A stretch of 58,258 nucleotides of DNA from Mucilaginibacter pedocola (GTDB lineage Bacteria > Bacteroidota > Bacteroidia > Sphingobacteriales > Sphingobacteriaceae). The position numbers were made by a program, and so were the translations under genes. Under the pieces are notes generated by a model, which had not been told where the DNA came from, did not search any database, and was given only the letters and a program-made list of their open reading frames with translations. The stretch is from assembly GCF_002013915.1 (NCBI RefSeq), contig NZ_MBTF01000018.1, positions 1 through 58,258 on the forward strand. The letters run 5' to 3'. Shown here one piece after another: positions 44,489-52,554 of the stretch (the first letter of the stretch is position 1; the number at the start of each line of letters is the position of its first letter).

Positions 44489-44559
44489 AATGTCACTACA
44501 ATTTTACCCTGTAACAACGTTATATACAATTCATGGAGGCGTATAAATATATAAAAAGA

Positions 44560-46368
44560 ATGCAGCGTTTTTTCATCACTCTTATATTCTTTTTGGCTTG
44601 TTGCACAGGGGCTTTTGCGCAAAATAACGATTTGCAGCTGGCGAGGCAGTACGCACAGAACGGCGATATGCAAAAAGCGCTGGATATTTACCAGAAACTA
44701 TACCGGCAAGATAACGAAGGCTACTACCAGCAATACCTGAGCGCCCTGCTTAGCGCCAAAAAATTTGACGATGCAGAAAGCATCACAAAAAAACTGGCGC
44801 GCAAACACCCGGGCAGTTTCGATTACACCATTGCCCTCGGCACCATCTACACCCAACAAGGCAATACCGACAAAGCCGACCAGGTGTATACCGACCTGAT
44901 AAACCACCTGCCTGCCGATCAAAACGAAATTTCGACCATAGCATCGCAGTTTTATAAAAACGCCAATGTGGAGTATGCTGTAAAGATATTTCAGCAGGGG
45001 CGCAAGCTGCTGCATAATGATGCATTGTTTTCTTTCGAGCTGATAAACCTGTACCGCTACAAACGCGATAAGAACGGGCTTACCGAAGAATACCTGAACT
45101 TTTTGCCGGCCAACCCGTCGTTCCTGTCGCAGGCGCAAAGTATGCTGGCATCCGTTTACGAAGGCCCAGCAGATTATGATGTACTGAAGTTCGCCTTACT
45201 GAAACGCATACAGAAAGACCCGCAACAGATTATCTATGTAAACTTACTTACCTGGCAGTTTATGCAGCAGAAAGAGTTTGGGCAGGCGCTTAACCAGTCG
45301 CTGGCGCTTAGCCGCCGCCAAAACGATGATGGCAGCAGCATTTTTGAGCTTTGCGCTACACTTACTGCTAATGAGGCCTATGATGAGGCCATCCGCGGGT
45401 ACGAATATGTTATTGGTAAAGGGAAAGATAACCCTAACTATGTATCGGCCAAGATAGAACTCATTAACACCAAAAACCAAAAGGTAACATCGGGCAAGTA
45501 CACCCAGGCCGATTTGGTAGGGCTTGAGCAGGATTATCTTAACCTGCTTACCGAGTTTGGCCGCAACCGCAGCACGGTGTTTGCTATGCAAAAACTGGCC
45601 AATTTGCAGGCATTTAAACTGCATAAGTTAAAAGATGCCCAAACCCTGCTGGAAAGCGCCGTTGCCATTACCGATGTACGCCCCAGCCTGCTGGCCAATT
45701 GTAAAATGGACCTTGGCGATATTTACCTGCTGAACAACCAGCCCTGGGATGCTACCCTAACCTACAGCCAGGTAGAACTGGGCAACCCCAACACCAATAT
45801 TGCCCAGGAAGCTTTTTTGCGTAACGCTAAACTGGCTTACTACACAGGCGATTTTAACCTTGCCCGCAGGCAGTTAAACGTACTAAAAGCTGCTACCACC
45901 CAACTGATAGCTAACGATGCCCTGAATTTATCGCTGTTGATAACCGATAACCTTGCTGCAGATAGTGCCGGCAGCGCCCTTAAAATGTATGCCCGCGCCG
46001 ACTTACTAATATTTGCCGAGCAGACCGACAAGGCCATACAAACCCTCGACAGCCTGAACACCAAATACCCCGGCAATATGTTAGCTGCGGATGTACTGAT
46101 GGCTAAAACCAAAATACTCATACAACAAAAAAACTATAACGGCGCAGTAGCCCTGCTAAAACAAATTGCAGACAATCACCCAGACAACCTGTGGGCGGAT
46201 GATGCCGTGTTTATGTTAGCCGATATTTACGAAAATCAACTCGCCAACCCCGAGCAAGCCAAAACCTACTACCAAAAAATTATTACCGACTACCCCGGCA
46301 GCCTCTGGCTAAACGATGCCCGCAAACGCTTCAGGATACTACGGGGCGATAAGAATGACGCGAGTTAG
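44560..46368 (+). CDS. Exported TPR-repeat protein
   Basis: Seen: 602 residues from the ATG at 44560, signal peptide (MQRFFITLIFFLACCTGAFA), then tetratricopeptide helices along the whole chain. Examples are LARQYAQNGDMQKALDIYQK at the start and WADDAVFMLADIYE followed by PEQAKTYYQKIITDYPGSLW at the end. TPR proteins act as protein-binding scaffolds in the periplasm. An upstream ATG at 44533 adds nine residues before the signal and is less likely. The TAG stop is followed without a gap by nine 8-base repeats. Confidence 0.85.
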   Translation: MQRFFITLIFFLACCTGAFAQNNDLQLARQYAQNGDMQKALDIYQKLYRQDNEGYYQQYLSALLSAKKFDDAESITKKLARKHPGSFDYTIALGTIYTQQGNTDKADQVYTDLINHLPADQNEISTIASQFYKNANVEYAVKIFQQGRKLLHNDALFSFELINLYRYKRDKNGLTEEYLNFLPANPSFLSQAQSMLASVYEGPADYDVLKFALLKRIQKDPQQIIYVNLLTWQFMQQKEFGQALNQSLALSRRQNDDGSSIFELCATLTANEAYDEAIRGYEYVIGKGKDNPNYVSAKIELINTKNQKVTSGKYTQADLVGLEQDYLNLLTEFGRNRSTVFAMQKLANLQAFKLHKLKDAQTLLESAVAITDVRPSLLANCKMDLGDIYLLNNQPWDATLTYSQVELGNPNTNIAQEAFLRNAKLAYYTGDFNLARRQLNVLKAATTQLIANDALNLSLLITDNLAADSAGSALKMYARADLLIFAEQTDKAIQTLDSLNTKYPGNMLAADVLMAKTKILIQQKNYNGAVALLKQIADNHPDNLWADDAVFMLADIYENQLANPEQAKTYYQKIITDYPGSLWLNDARKRFRILRGDKNDAS

Positions 46369-46440
46369 GTCATTGGGTCATTGGGTCATTGGGTCATTGG
46401 GTCATTGGGTCATTGGGTCATTGGGTCATTGGGTCATTGG
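46369..46440. repeat. Nine perfect tandem copies of GTCATTGG
   Basis: Seventy-two bases made of nine identical 8-base units start at the base after the TPR stop codon and end before TAGGAATTTT. The unit is not a multiple of three and lies outside any gene. Such an array can change copy number by slippage. Confidence 0.97.
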
Positions 46441-46484
46441 TAGGAATTTTGAATTGAGTTTGTTGTTTCATTCCAATCAAAATA

Positions 46485-46688
46485 AATCGGTGAAATCTTC
46501 TCTACATCGGTAAAATCCCCCAAAATAAATCCTGTTTAATCCCTCCATCCTGTAATCCTGTTAAAATGGGCGTTATCGGTGAAATCATTCCCCAATCGGT
46601 GTAATCCAAAAAATAATCCTGAATAATCCTGCCAATCCCTTAATCCTGTTAAAAAATCAGTGGAATCATCCCCAAATCGGTGAAATCA
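46485..46688. repeat. Degenerate repeat field of ATCGGTGAAATC and TAATCCTG words
   Basis: ATCGGTGAAATC occurs exactly at 46486-46497, 46575-46586 and 46676-46687, with variants such as ATCGGTAAAATC and ATCGGTGTAATC between. TAATCCTG, AATCCTGTT and ATCCTG variants are interspersed. The last exact copy abuts an ATG at 46688. The reverse complement GATTTCACCGAT is at 53808-53819. Together with the 8-mer array this explains the 337-base gap; I see no gene in it. Confidence 0.85.
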
Positions 46689-46705
46689 TGTTTACTTTTG
46701 TCACC

Positions 46706-47008
46706 ATGATAGTTTACAACGAAACCTTTATACTGGAAGACACCGTTGAGCAGGAATGGCTTAGCTGGATAAAAGAAGTACAAGTACCTGCTATTATGGG
46801 TACGGGTTGCTTTAGCTCGCACCAGATACTCACCATTATGGATTCGCCAAACGAAGGCATTACCTACTGCGTGCAGTTTATGGCCGATACGCTGGAGCAG
46901 TTTCAGGAATATTACCGCCTGCACCTGTTCAAGTTTCAGGATATACACCAGGAGCGCTTTGCCGAAAGGTTTGTGCTTTTTACAACCGTAATGAAAACCG
47001 TAGACTAA
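46706..47008 (+). CDS. DUF4286 family protein
   Basis: Function unknown; a small cytosolic alpha/beta protein widespread in Bacteroidota. Seen: 100 residues starting MIVYNETFILEDTVEQEWLS, the exact family opening, with QFMADTLEQFQEYY later. An in-frame ATG at 46688 would add six residues, but it is formed at the edge of the repeat field, so 46706 is preferred. rfbC follows after 6 bases, so they are co-transcribed. Confidence 0.82.
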   Translation: MIVYNETFILEDTVEQEWLSWIKEVQVPAIMGTGCFSSHQILTIMDSPNEGITYCVQFMADTLEQFQEYYRLHLFKFQDIHQERFAERFVLFTTVMKTVD

Positions 47009-47014
47009 ACAGCC

Positions 47015-47569
47015 ATGACCGTTACCGAAACCCTCATACCCGGCGTATTGATATTAGAACCGCGCGTATTTACCGACGACCGCGGCTATTTCTTTGAAAG
47101 CTACAGCAAACGCACACTCGCCGAAGTTGGTATTGATGCCGATTTTGTGCAGGATAACCAATCTAAATCGCAAAAAGGTACCGTACGCGGGCTGCACGCA
47201 CAGGCAAACCCATTTGCGCAGGGTAAATTAGTACGTGTATTACAAGGCAGTGTAATGGATGTGGCCGTTGATGCCCGCGTTGGCTCGCCTACTTACGGCA
47301 AACACGTAGCTGTTGAACTTACCGCCGCCAACAATTTACAGCTTTGGGTACCTGCGGGCTGCCTTCATGGCTTTGTAACGCTCGAAGACGATACCATCTT
47401 CAGTTATAAAGTAACCAACTACTACGATAAGGCCTCAGAAACAGGCGTGCTTTGGAATTGCCCCGAACTGGCCATTGGCTGGGGCATTGCCGAAACCGAG
47501 GCTGTGGTATCTGCCAAAGACCAAATACTCCCCTCTTTTGCCGATTGGCAAAGCCCTTTTAACTACTAA
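47015..47569 (+). CDS. rfbC: dTDP-4-dehydrorhamnose 3,5-epimerase
   Basis: RfbC/RmlC makes dTDP-4-keto-L-rhamnose for cell-surface polysaccharide. Seen: 184 residues with the cupin fold and motifs DDRGYFFESY, FVQDNQSKSQKGTVRGLHAQ and WVPAGCLHGFVTLED. These include the catalytic His region (RGLHAQ) and the second conserved His. No other rfb gene is nearby. A hairpin terminator follows. Confidence 0.95.
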   Translation: MTVTETLIPGVLILEPRVFTDDRGYFFESYSKRTLAEVGIDADFVQDNQSKSQKGTVRGLHAQANPFAQGKLVRVLQGSVMDVAVDARVGSPTYGKHVAVELTAANNLQLWVPAGCLHGFVTLEDDTIFSYKVTNYYDKASETGVLWNCPELAIGWGIAETEAVVSAKDQILPSFADWQSPFNY

Positions 47570-47590
47570 AAAATTTATCTTGCAGATAAC

Positions 47591-47629
47591 AAAGCCGTTA
47601 CAACATTTATTGTAACGGCTTTTTGTTTT
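47591..47629 (+). terminator. Terminator after rfbC
   Basis: A 13-bp perfect stem (AAAGCCGTTACAA, 47591-47603, with 47610-47622) around a 6-base loop is followed by a T-rich run to 47629. It ends the DUF4286-rfbC transcript. Confidence 0.9.
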
Positions 47630-47779
47630 ATGCGTCTTGTGAAAGTGCCGGGGCACATTTTCATCTATTTTTCATTCAGTAACATTATTGTGATTTAACA
47701 ATTGTAAAGCAATTTTTAACACTATTTAACGCTTCTACTAAGTATTTAGTTATACCTTGCAGCCTCCTAACGCCTAATA

Positions 47780-50614
47780 ATGAAACACACCTTTACCACA
47801 CTCATTCTTCTATGTTTTTTAACGCTTACTGCAACTGCTCAAAAAACCTACTTGGTTAAAGGCAGCGTGCGCGATTCGGTGGCTAACGCCGGTTTGCACA
47901 ATGCATCAGTAAGTATATTAAACGCAAAAGACTCTACCCTGCGCAAATTTATGCGCGCTACTACCAATGGCAGCTTCAACCTCGGCAACCTGGGGAAGGG
48001 CCAATTTATACTGTTGGTAACCTATCCAGATTATGCCGACTATGTGGAGAAATTCACCTTAGACTCGGTACATACTGAACGCTCTTTCGGTAACATTAAT
48101 ATGGCGCTTAAGTCGCGCTTGTTAAAAGAGGTACTTATTAAAGGTAGCGTAGCCGCTATTAAAATAAAAGGCGACACTACCGAGTACAACGCCAAAGCCT
48201 TTGTAATTCAGCCCAACTCTAAGGTGGAGGACCTGCTTAAACAACTCCCAGGCATACAGGTTGATAAGGATGGTAAAATAACCGCCCAGGGCCAAACCGT
48301 ACAAAAAGTATTGGTTGATGGTGAAGAGTTCTTCGGCGACGACCCTACCCTGGTTACTAAAAACATCCGCGGTGATATGGTTGATAAGGTGCAGCTTTAC
48401 GATAAGAAAAGCGACCAGGCCACCTTTACCGGTATCGATGATGGCGAGAAAACCAAAACCATCAACATTAAACTAAAAGAAGACAAAAAGAACGGCTATT
48501 TTGGGAAACTTAACGCCGGTGTAGGCAACGATGGCTACTATGAGGGGCAATCGCTTTTCAATAAGTTTAAAGGCAAGCAAAAAATGTCGGCCTATTTTAC
48601 GCTCAGCAATACAGGCAAAACCGGGTTGGGTTGGGACGATAACAATAAACTTGGCGCAGGCGGCGGCATGCAGTTTAGCGACGACGGCGGGGCCTACTTT
48701 GATGGAAGTGGCGGCGACAACGGGCTCGACTCTTTCGGCGGCCAATATTATGGAGAAGGTATACCGGTTACCCGCAGTGGCGGCCTGCACTTTGATAATA
48801 AATGGAATAAAGACAAATATGCCCTGAACACCAACTACAAAATTGGTTCGATAACGATAGATGGTACACGTAACACCATATCGCAACAAAACCTGCCGGC
48901 AAATGCTGCAGGTAATGTAGATATCATCAACAGCAACAATAGCCAAACCAGCAACAATTATATGTTCAGGCAGAAGCTGGACGCAACATTCACCCTGGCG
49001 ATAGATACTACATCAAACATCAAATTCTCGGTGGATGGTACCGTTAAAAACAGTACCACCCACAGCAGGAGCAATACCGAAAGCCGCCGCGGCGATGGCA
49101 GTTTGCTTAACATGAACCTACGTAATGTTGATAATGATGTAGACAATGAGCAATTTAATGCAACTGTTTTTTACACTAAAAAGCTAAAAAAGAAAGGGCG
49201 CACCTTATCTGTCAATTTCAATACCGGCTTTAATAACAGCGATGCCAACGGCTACCTGCGATCAGATCTGGAGATCTACAACCTGCAGGGCCAGCCCACT
49301 ACCAGCCAAAAGATAGACCAGTTGAAGACCGATGATACCAAAACATCAAGGGTAAACACGGTAGCTACTTATACTGAGCCATTATCAAAATACCTTTCGG
49401 CCATAGTAAGCTACGGCTTATCGTTCAACAATAGCAACGCCGACCGCCGTTCTTACGATCAATCGGCACCGGGTGTTTATAATATCCTGAACGATTCGTT
49501 AAGCAACCATTACATCTTCAACCAGGTATCTAACCGTGGGGGGCTTAACTTTAACTACAAGCGTGGTAAAAGTACCTTACGCTTTGGTACCAACGTTGCC
49601 GATGTAACTTTTAAACAGGAAGACCTGATAGGTGGCAGCCTGCGCAAACGCAGCTTTACCAACTGGAACCCCAGCGCTAATTACCAGTACAAGATCTCTA
49701 CATACGGCTCTTTCAGCTTTAATTACTATGGTAACCAAACGCAACCCACGCTGGATCAGTTGCAACCCATCCGTGTAAACACCGACCCGCTGAACATTGT
49801 ACTGGGTAACCCGTTATTGAAGCCATCATTCACTCACCGCGTAAGTGCATGGTATAATATGTACAAAGTGCTTAGCGAACAATCTATCTGGTTTAGCGGT
49901 AATTACAGCTTTACTACCAACCCTATAGTTAACAATGTATTTACCGATACACAACAAGGTAAAAGCACCATACAGGCCATAAACCTTAATAACGAGCGTC
50001 CACATAACTATAATATTAACATTGATATGGGGCGCAAAATAACGGCCATAGGGCTTAACTTGGGTGCAAGGCTATCTACAAATGGCCAGGTTTACTACAG
50101 TATGGTTAGCACCCCGTCTGTCCCTTCGGCGCTTAACCGCACCCACACCAACCGTTATTCGGGCCAGCTTTCGTTATCAAAATACAAGGAGAAAAAATTC
50201 CAGGTATATATTAACGCCGGCCCCGATTATACTATTGGCCAATCGTCGCTACAGCCCGAGATCAACAACAATGGCCGTGGTTTTAATGCCGATTATTACA
50301 TAAGCGTATACCTGCCATTTAAAATACAAATAAGCAGCGATGGCCAGTACGAATACAAGGCAGCAACACAATCGTTCGCTACCGATTTTAACCAAACCAT
50401 CATTAACGCCAGCATCACCAAATCGTTCTTCAAGGCCGAAAACCTGAAGCTTATACTAAGAGGGAACGACCTGCTGAACCAAAACTCGGGCTTTAGCCGC
50501 AGTGCATCAAGCAATTTGATCACGCAAACCCAATACAATACCATACGCCGTTACTTCCTGCTATCGGTAACCTGGGATTTTAGCGGCATGGGCGGCGGTG
50601 CACCAAAAAAATAA
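47780..50614 (+). CDS. Outer-membrane beta-barrel protein with carboxypeptidase-like regulatory domain
   Basis: Seen: 944 residues with a signal peptide (MKHTFTTLILLCFLTLTATA) and an N-terminal carboxypeptidase-regulatory-like beta domain (about 24-110, VKGSVRDSVANAGLHNASVS). A plug-like region follows (NSKVEDLLKQLPGIQVDKDG, VLVDGEEFFGDDP), then a large beta-barrel ending in an aromatic strand (YFLLSVTWDFSG). It resembles TonB-dependent receptors but lacks the SusC features and no SusD follows. It is the outer membrane beta-barrel family usually paired with GLPGLI proteins, as here. The substrate is unknown. Confidence 0.88.
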   Translation: MKHTFTTLILLCFLTLTATAQKTYLVKGSVRDSVANAGLHNASVSILNAKDSTLRKFMRATTNGSFNLGNLGKGQFILLVTYPDYADYVEKFTLDSVHTERSFGNINMALKSRLLKEVLIKGSVAAIKIKGDTTEYNAKAFVIQPNSKVEDLLKQLPGIQVDKDGKITAQGQTVQKVLVDGEEFFGDDPTLVTKNIRGDMVDKVQLYDKKSDQATFTGIDDGEKTKTINIKLKEDKKNGYFGKLNAGVGNDGYYEGQSLFNKFKGKQKMSAYFTLSNTGKTGLGWDDNNKLGAGGGMQFSDDGGAYFDGSGGDNGLDSFGGQYYGEGIPVTRSGGLHFDNKWNKDKYALNTNYKIGSITIDGTRNTISQQNLPANAAGNVDIINSNNSQTSNNYMFRQKLDATFTLAIDTTSNIKFSVDGTVKNSTTHSRSNTESRRGDGSLLNMNLRNVDNDVDNEQFNATVFYTKKLKKKGRTLSVNFNTGFNNSDANGYLRSDLEIYNLQGQPTTSQKIDQLKTDDTKTSRVNTVATYTEPLSKYLSAIVSYGLSFNNSNADRRSYDQSAPGVYNILNDSLSNHYIFNQVSNRGGLNFNYKRGKSTLRFGTNVADVTFKQEDLIGGSLRKRSFTNWNPSANYQYKISTYGSFSFNYYGNQTQPTLDQLQPIRVNTDPLNIVLGNPLLKPSFTHRVSAWYNMYKVLSEQSIWFSGNYSFTTNPIVNNVFTDTQQGKSTIQAINLNNERPHNYNINIDMGRKITAIGLNLGARLSTNGQVYYSMVSTPSVPSALNRTHTNRYSGQLSLSKYKEKKFQVYINAGPDYTIGQSSLQPEINNNGRGFNADYYISVYLPFKIQISSDGQYEYKAATQSFATDFNQTIINASITKSFFKAENLKLILRGNDLLNQNSGFSRSASSNLITQTQYNTIRRYFLLSVTWDFSGMGGGAPKK

Positions 50615-50648
50615 TTGATACCTAAACGATATTTAAGATATAAGAAAC

Positions 50649-51425
50649 ATGAAAAAGTACCTGTTCATAATGCTGGCCTGCCTGTTTAGCAGCAGCATAG
50701 TATCGGCACAAAACGCGCACTTCACCACCTCGGGCACTATTGAGTACGAAAAAAGGGTGAACATGTATGCAGTAATAAAAAAGGTTATTAATAAGGATAA
50801 CGAAAGCTGGTACACCCCGGCCTTCGAATCGTACAAAAAGAATAACCCGCAATTTAAAGTACTAAAAAGCCAAATGGCCTTCGGCAATAACAAAACACTT
50901 TATACACCCATAGAGTCTGACGATCCGCCAAGCAACAGCTGGTTTAGCGATATGCCGCTTGCCCAGCAAATAAACACTGTTTATACCGATTTGAATACTA
51001 ATATTAGCACTACCAATAAAAAAGTGTTCGACGAGGCCTTCCTGGTAAAAGATACCGCCCGCCGAATAAACTGGAAAATAACAGATGAAACACGTGACAT
51101 TGCCGGCTACACCTGCCGCCGTGCTAATGCTATTGTGATGGATTCGATATACGTGGTGGCCTTTTATTCGGATGAGATACCGGTATCGGGTGGCCCCGAA
51201 TCGTTCACCGGCCTGCCTGGTATGATATTAGGCGTTGCCCTGCCGCACGAGAACGTTACCTGGTTTGCCACCAAAGTAACCGATATGCCCGTTGCCGAAA
51301 CAACGCTAAAAGCGCCAACCAAAGGCAAGCCTGTAAACTATAAAACCTTGCTGAGCACCCTAACTACCGTTATGAAGGATTGGGGCGAATACGGGAAGAA
51401 GTTCTTTAAGATATACTTGTTGTAG
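50649..51425 (+). CDS. GLPGLI family exported protein
   Basis: Function unknown; a Bacteroidota family named for its motif and often encoded beside the outer-membrane barrel, as here (34 bases). Seen: 258 residues, signal peptide (MKKYLFIMLACLFSSSIVSA) and the motif FTGLPGMILGVALPHE, which is GLPGMI rather than GLPGLI. The family's Cys-containing block is GYTCRRANA. It is probably periplasmic or outer-membrane associated and works with the barrel protein. Confidence 0.9.
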   Translation: MKKYLFIMLACLFSSSIVSAQNAHFTTSGTIEYEKRVNMYAVIKKVINKDNESWYTPAFESYKKNNPQFKVLKSQMAFGNNKTLYTPIESDDPPSNSWFSDMPLAQQINTVYTDLNTNISTTNKKVFDEAFLVKDTARRINWKITDETRDIAGYTCRRANAIVMDSIYVVAFYSDEIPVSGGPESFTGLPGMILGVALPHENVTWFATKVTDMPVAETTLKAPTKGKPVNYKTLLSTLTTVMKDWGEYGKKFFKIYLL

Positions 51426-51522
51426 AGCCTTAAGCTCAAAGCAGAAAGTCCAAAGCGAAAAGCCAGCAATAGTTTTTACCTATTAAATGCTTAAAGCTTT
51501 GGACTTTTTGCTTTAGGCTCAT
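51424..51522. repeat. Long imperfect hairpin between convergent genes
   Basis: The left words GAGCC, AAAGCAGAAAG and TCCAAAGC (51424-51455) pair with GCTTTGGACTTTTTGCTTT and GGCTC (51496-51520). The repeat overlaps the last bases of the GLPGLI stop and the TGA of the convergent isomerase gene. It may act as a two-way terminator. Confidence 0.75.
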
Positions 51523-52373
51523 TTCAAAAATACAATATTCTTCTTTGCGCTTTGCATCGGCGTTTCATGGTAATAGCGGCTTTGTTCCACAAAAAAATAC
51601 TTTACGCCTTCGGACTTTGCTGCCGTTAATAGTTTAGGGAAATTGATGATGCCTTCGCCCATATCGCAGGCCGATTCTTCTTCGCTTCCTTTGGGCAGGC
51701 GTTGTTTCAATACATCGCGCAGGTGCATCAGTTTAAACCGGCCTTTATGGTTCTTAAAATAAGCGTAGGGGTCTTGCCCCTCGCTTACGGTATAGTAAAC
51801 ATCCATTTGGAAGTCCACCAGCGCTTTATCAGTATTTGCGAGTAGAACATTGATTGGTAATTGCCCGTTTACGGGTTTGTAAGGATAATCGTGAGGGTGA
51901 TAGGCGTAACGCAGTCCGTGCTTTTTACAAATCGCGCCCTTGGAATTAAAGTCATCGGCCGCGCGTTTAAATACGTCTATCGACTTTTGTGGCCCAAGCC
52001 AGGGGCATACCAAATACTTCATCCCAATTTCTGCTGCCTGCGCTGCCAGGGTTTCAAACGCTTTTGCCGGCATAGGGTTATGATGTGCCGATACCAATTG
52101 CATACCGTAACCGGCTGTAAGTTTCTGAAATTCCTTATTGCTCATACCCCAAAAGATGCCCTTATCACTACCATAGCTTTCCAGCTGTTTGTAGCCCATA
52201 GCGCCTAATTGTTTCAGGGTACCTTTAGTATCTTTCATCATTTCATCGCGCAGCATATAAAGTTGTATACCGGGTGTGATGCCGTATTTAGAGGACGCAG
52301 CTAACAATTCTGCCGGGAGTAAAGCGGATGCGGAAAATAGAGTGCTATTATATAGGAAGTTTCTTCTATTCAT
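51519..52373 (-). CDS. Exported sugar phosphate isomerase/epimerase-like TIM barrel
   Basis: Seen: 284 residues. The N-terminus MNRRNFLYNSTLFSASALLP has a twin-arginine-like signal, so the folded protein may be exported by Tat. The rest is an AP-endonuclease-2-type TIM barrel with GIQLYMLRDEMMKDTKGTLK and AYHPHDYP. Metal ligands are probable in DFQMDVYYTVSEG, KLMHLRDVL and FFVEQSRY. Such exported isomerase-like proteins often act with Gfo/Idh oxidoreductases on unusual sugars; one lies upstream here. The substrate is unknown. Confidence 0.83.
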   Translation of the reverse strand: MNRRNFLYNSTLFSASALLPAELLAASSKYGITPGIQLYMLRDEMMKDTKGTLKQLGAMGYKQLESYGSDKGIFWGMSNKEFQKLTAGYGMQLVSAHHNPMPAKAFETLAAQAAEIGMKYLVCPWLGPQKSIDVFKRAADDFNSKGAICKKHGLRYAYHPHDYPYKPVNGQLPINVLLANTDKALVDFQMDVYYTVSEGQDPYAYFKNHKGRFKLMHLRDVLKQRLPKGSEEESACDMGEGIINFPKLLTAAKSEGVKYFFVEQSRYYHETPMQSAKKNIVFLK

Positions 52374-52527
52374 TGACTGTAAATATTAAAACAGCTATAT
52401 CATATCGAAGCGAAGCGAGATATCTTGTTCGACTACGCATGAACGTTTTGTATTACTACTTAGCAATACCGTCCTGTATAATGAGATTTCTCTTCCGCTC
52501 ATAAGAAATGACAAAATGGTTTATTAG

Positions 52528-52554
52528 TCCCCCCTTTAGGGGGTTAGGGGGCTA
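52528..52554. repeat. Three-frame-stop element, third copy
   Basis: On the minus strand the oxidoreductase stop TAG runs into GCCCCCTAACCCCCTAAAGG plus more G, giving TAG, TAA and TAA in three frames. It differs from the 16152-16178 copy at the TGA, which is TAA here. The same arrangement with respect to a TAG stop is kept. The 178-base gap it belongs to also holds GAAATGACAAA (52505-52515) and shorter inverted words. Confidence 0.85.

Noticed and set aside
46369..46688. Possible CRISPR array
   Set aside because: The 8-base units have no spacers and the later words are degenerate and unevenly spaced; no cas gene is near.
47780..50614. SusC-type TonB-dependent transporter
   Set aside because: No SusD gene follows and the plug lacks the SusC signature; the GLPGLI neighbour fits the other barrel family.
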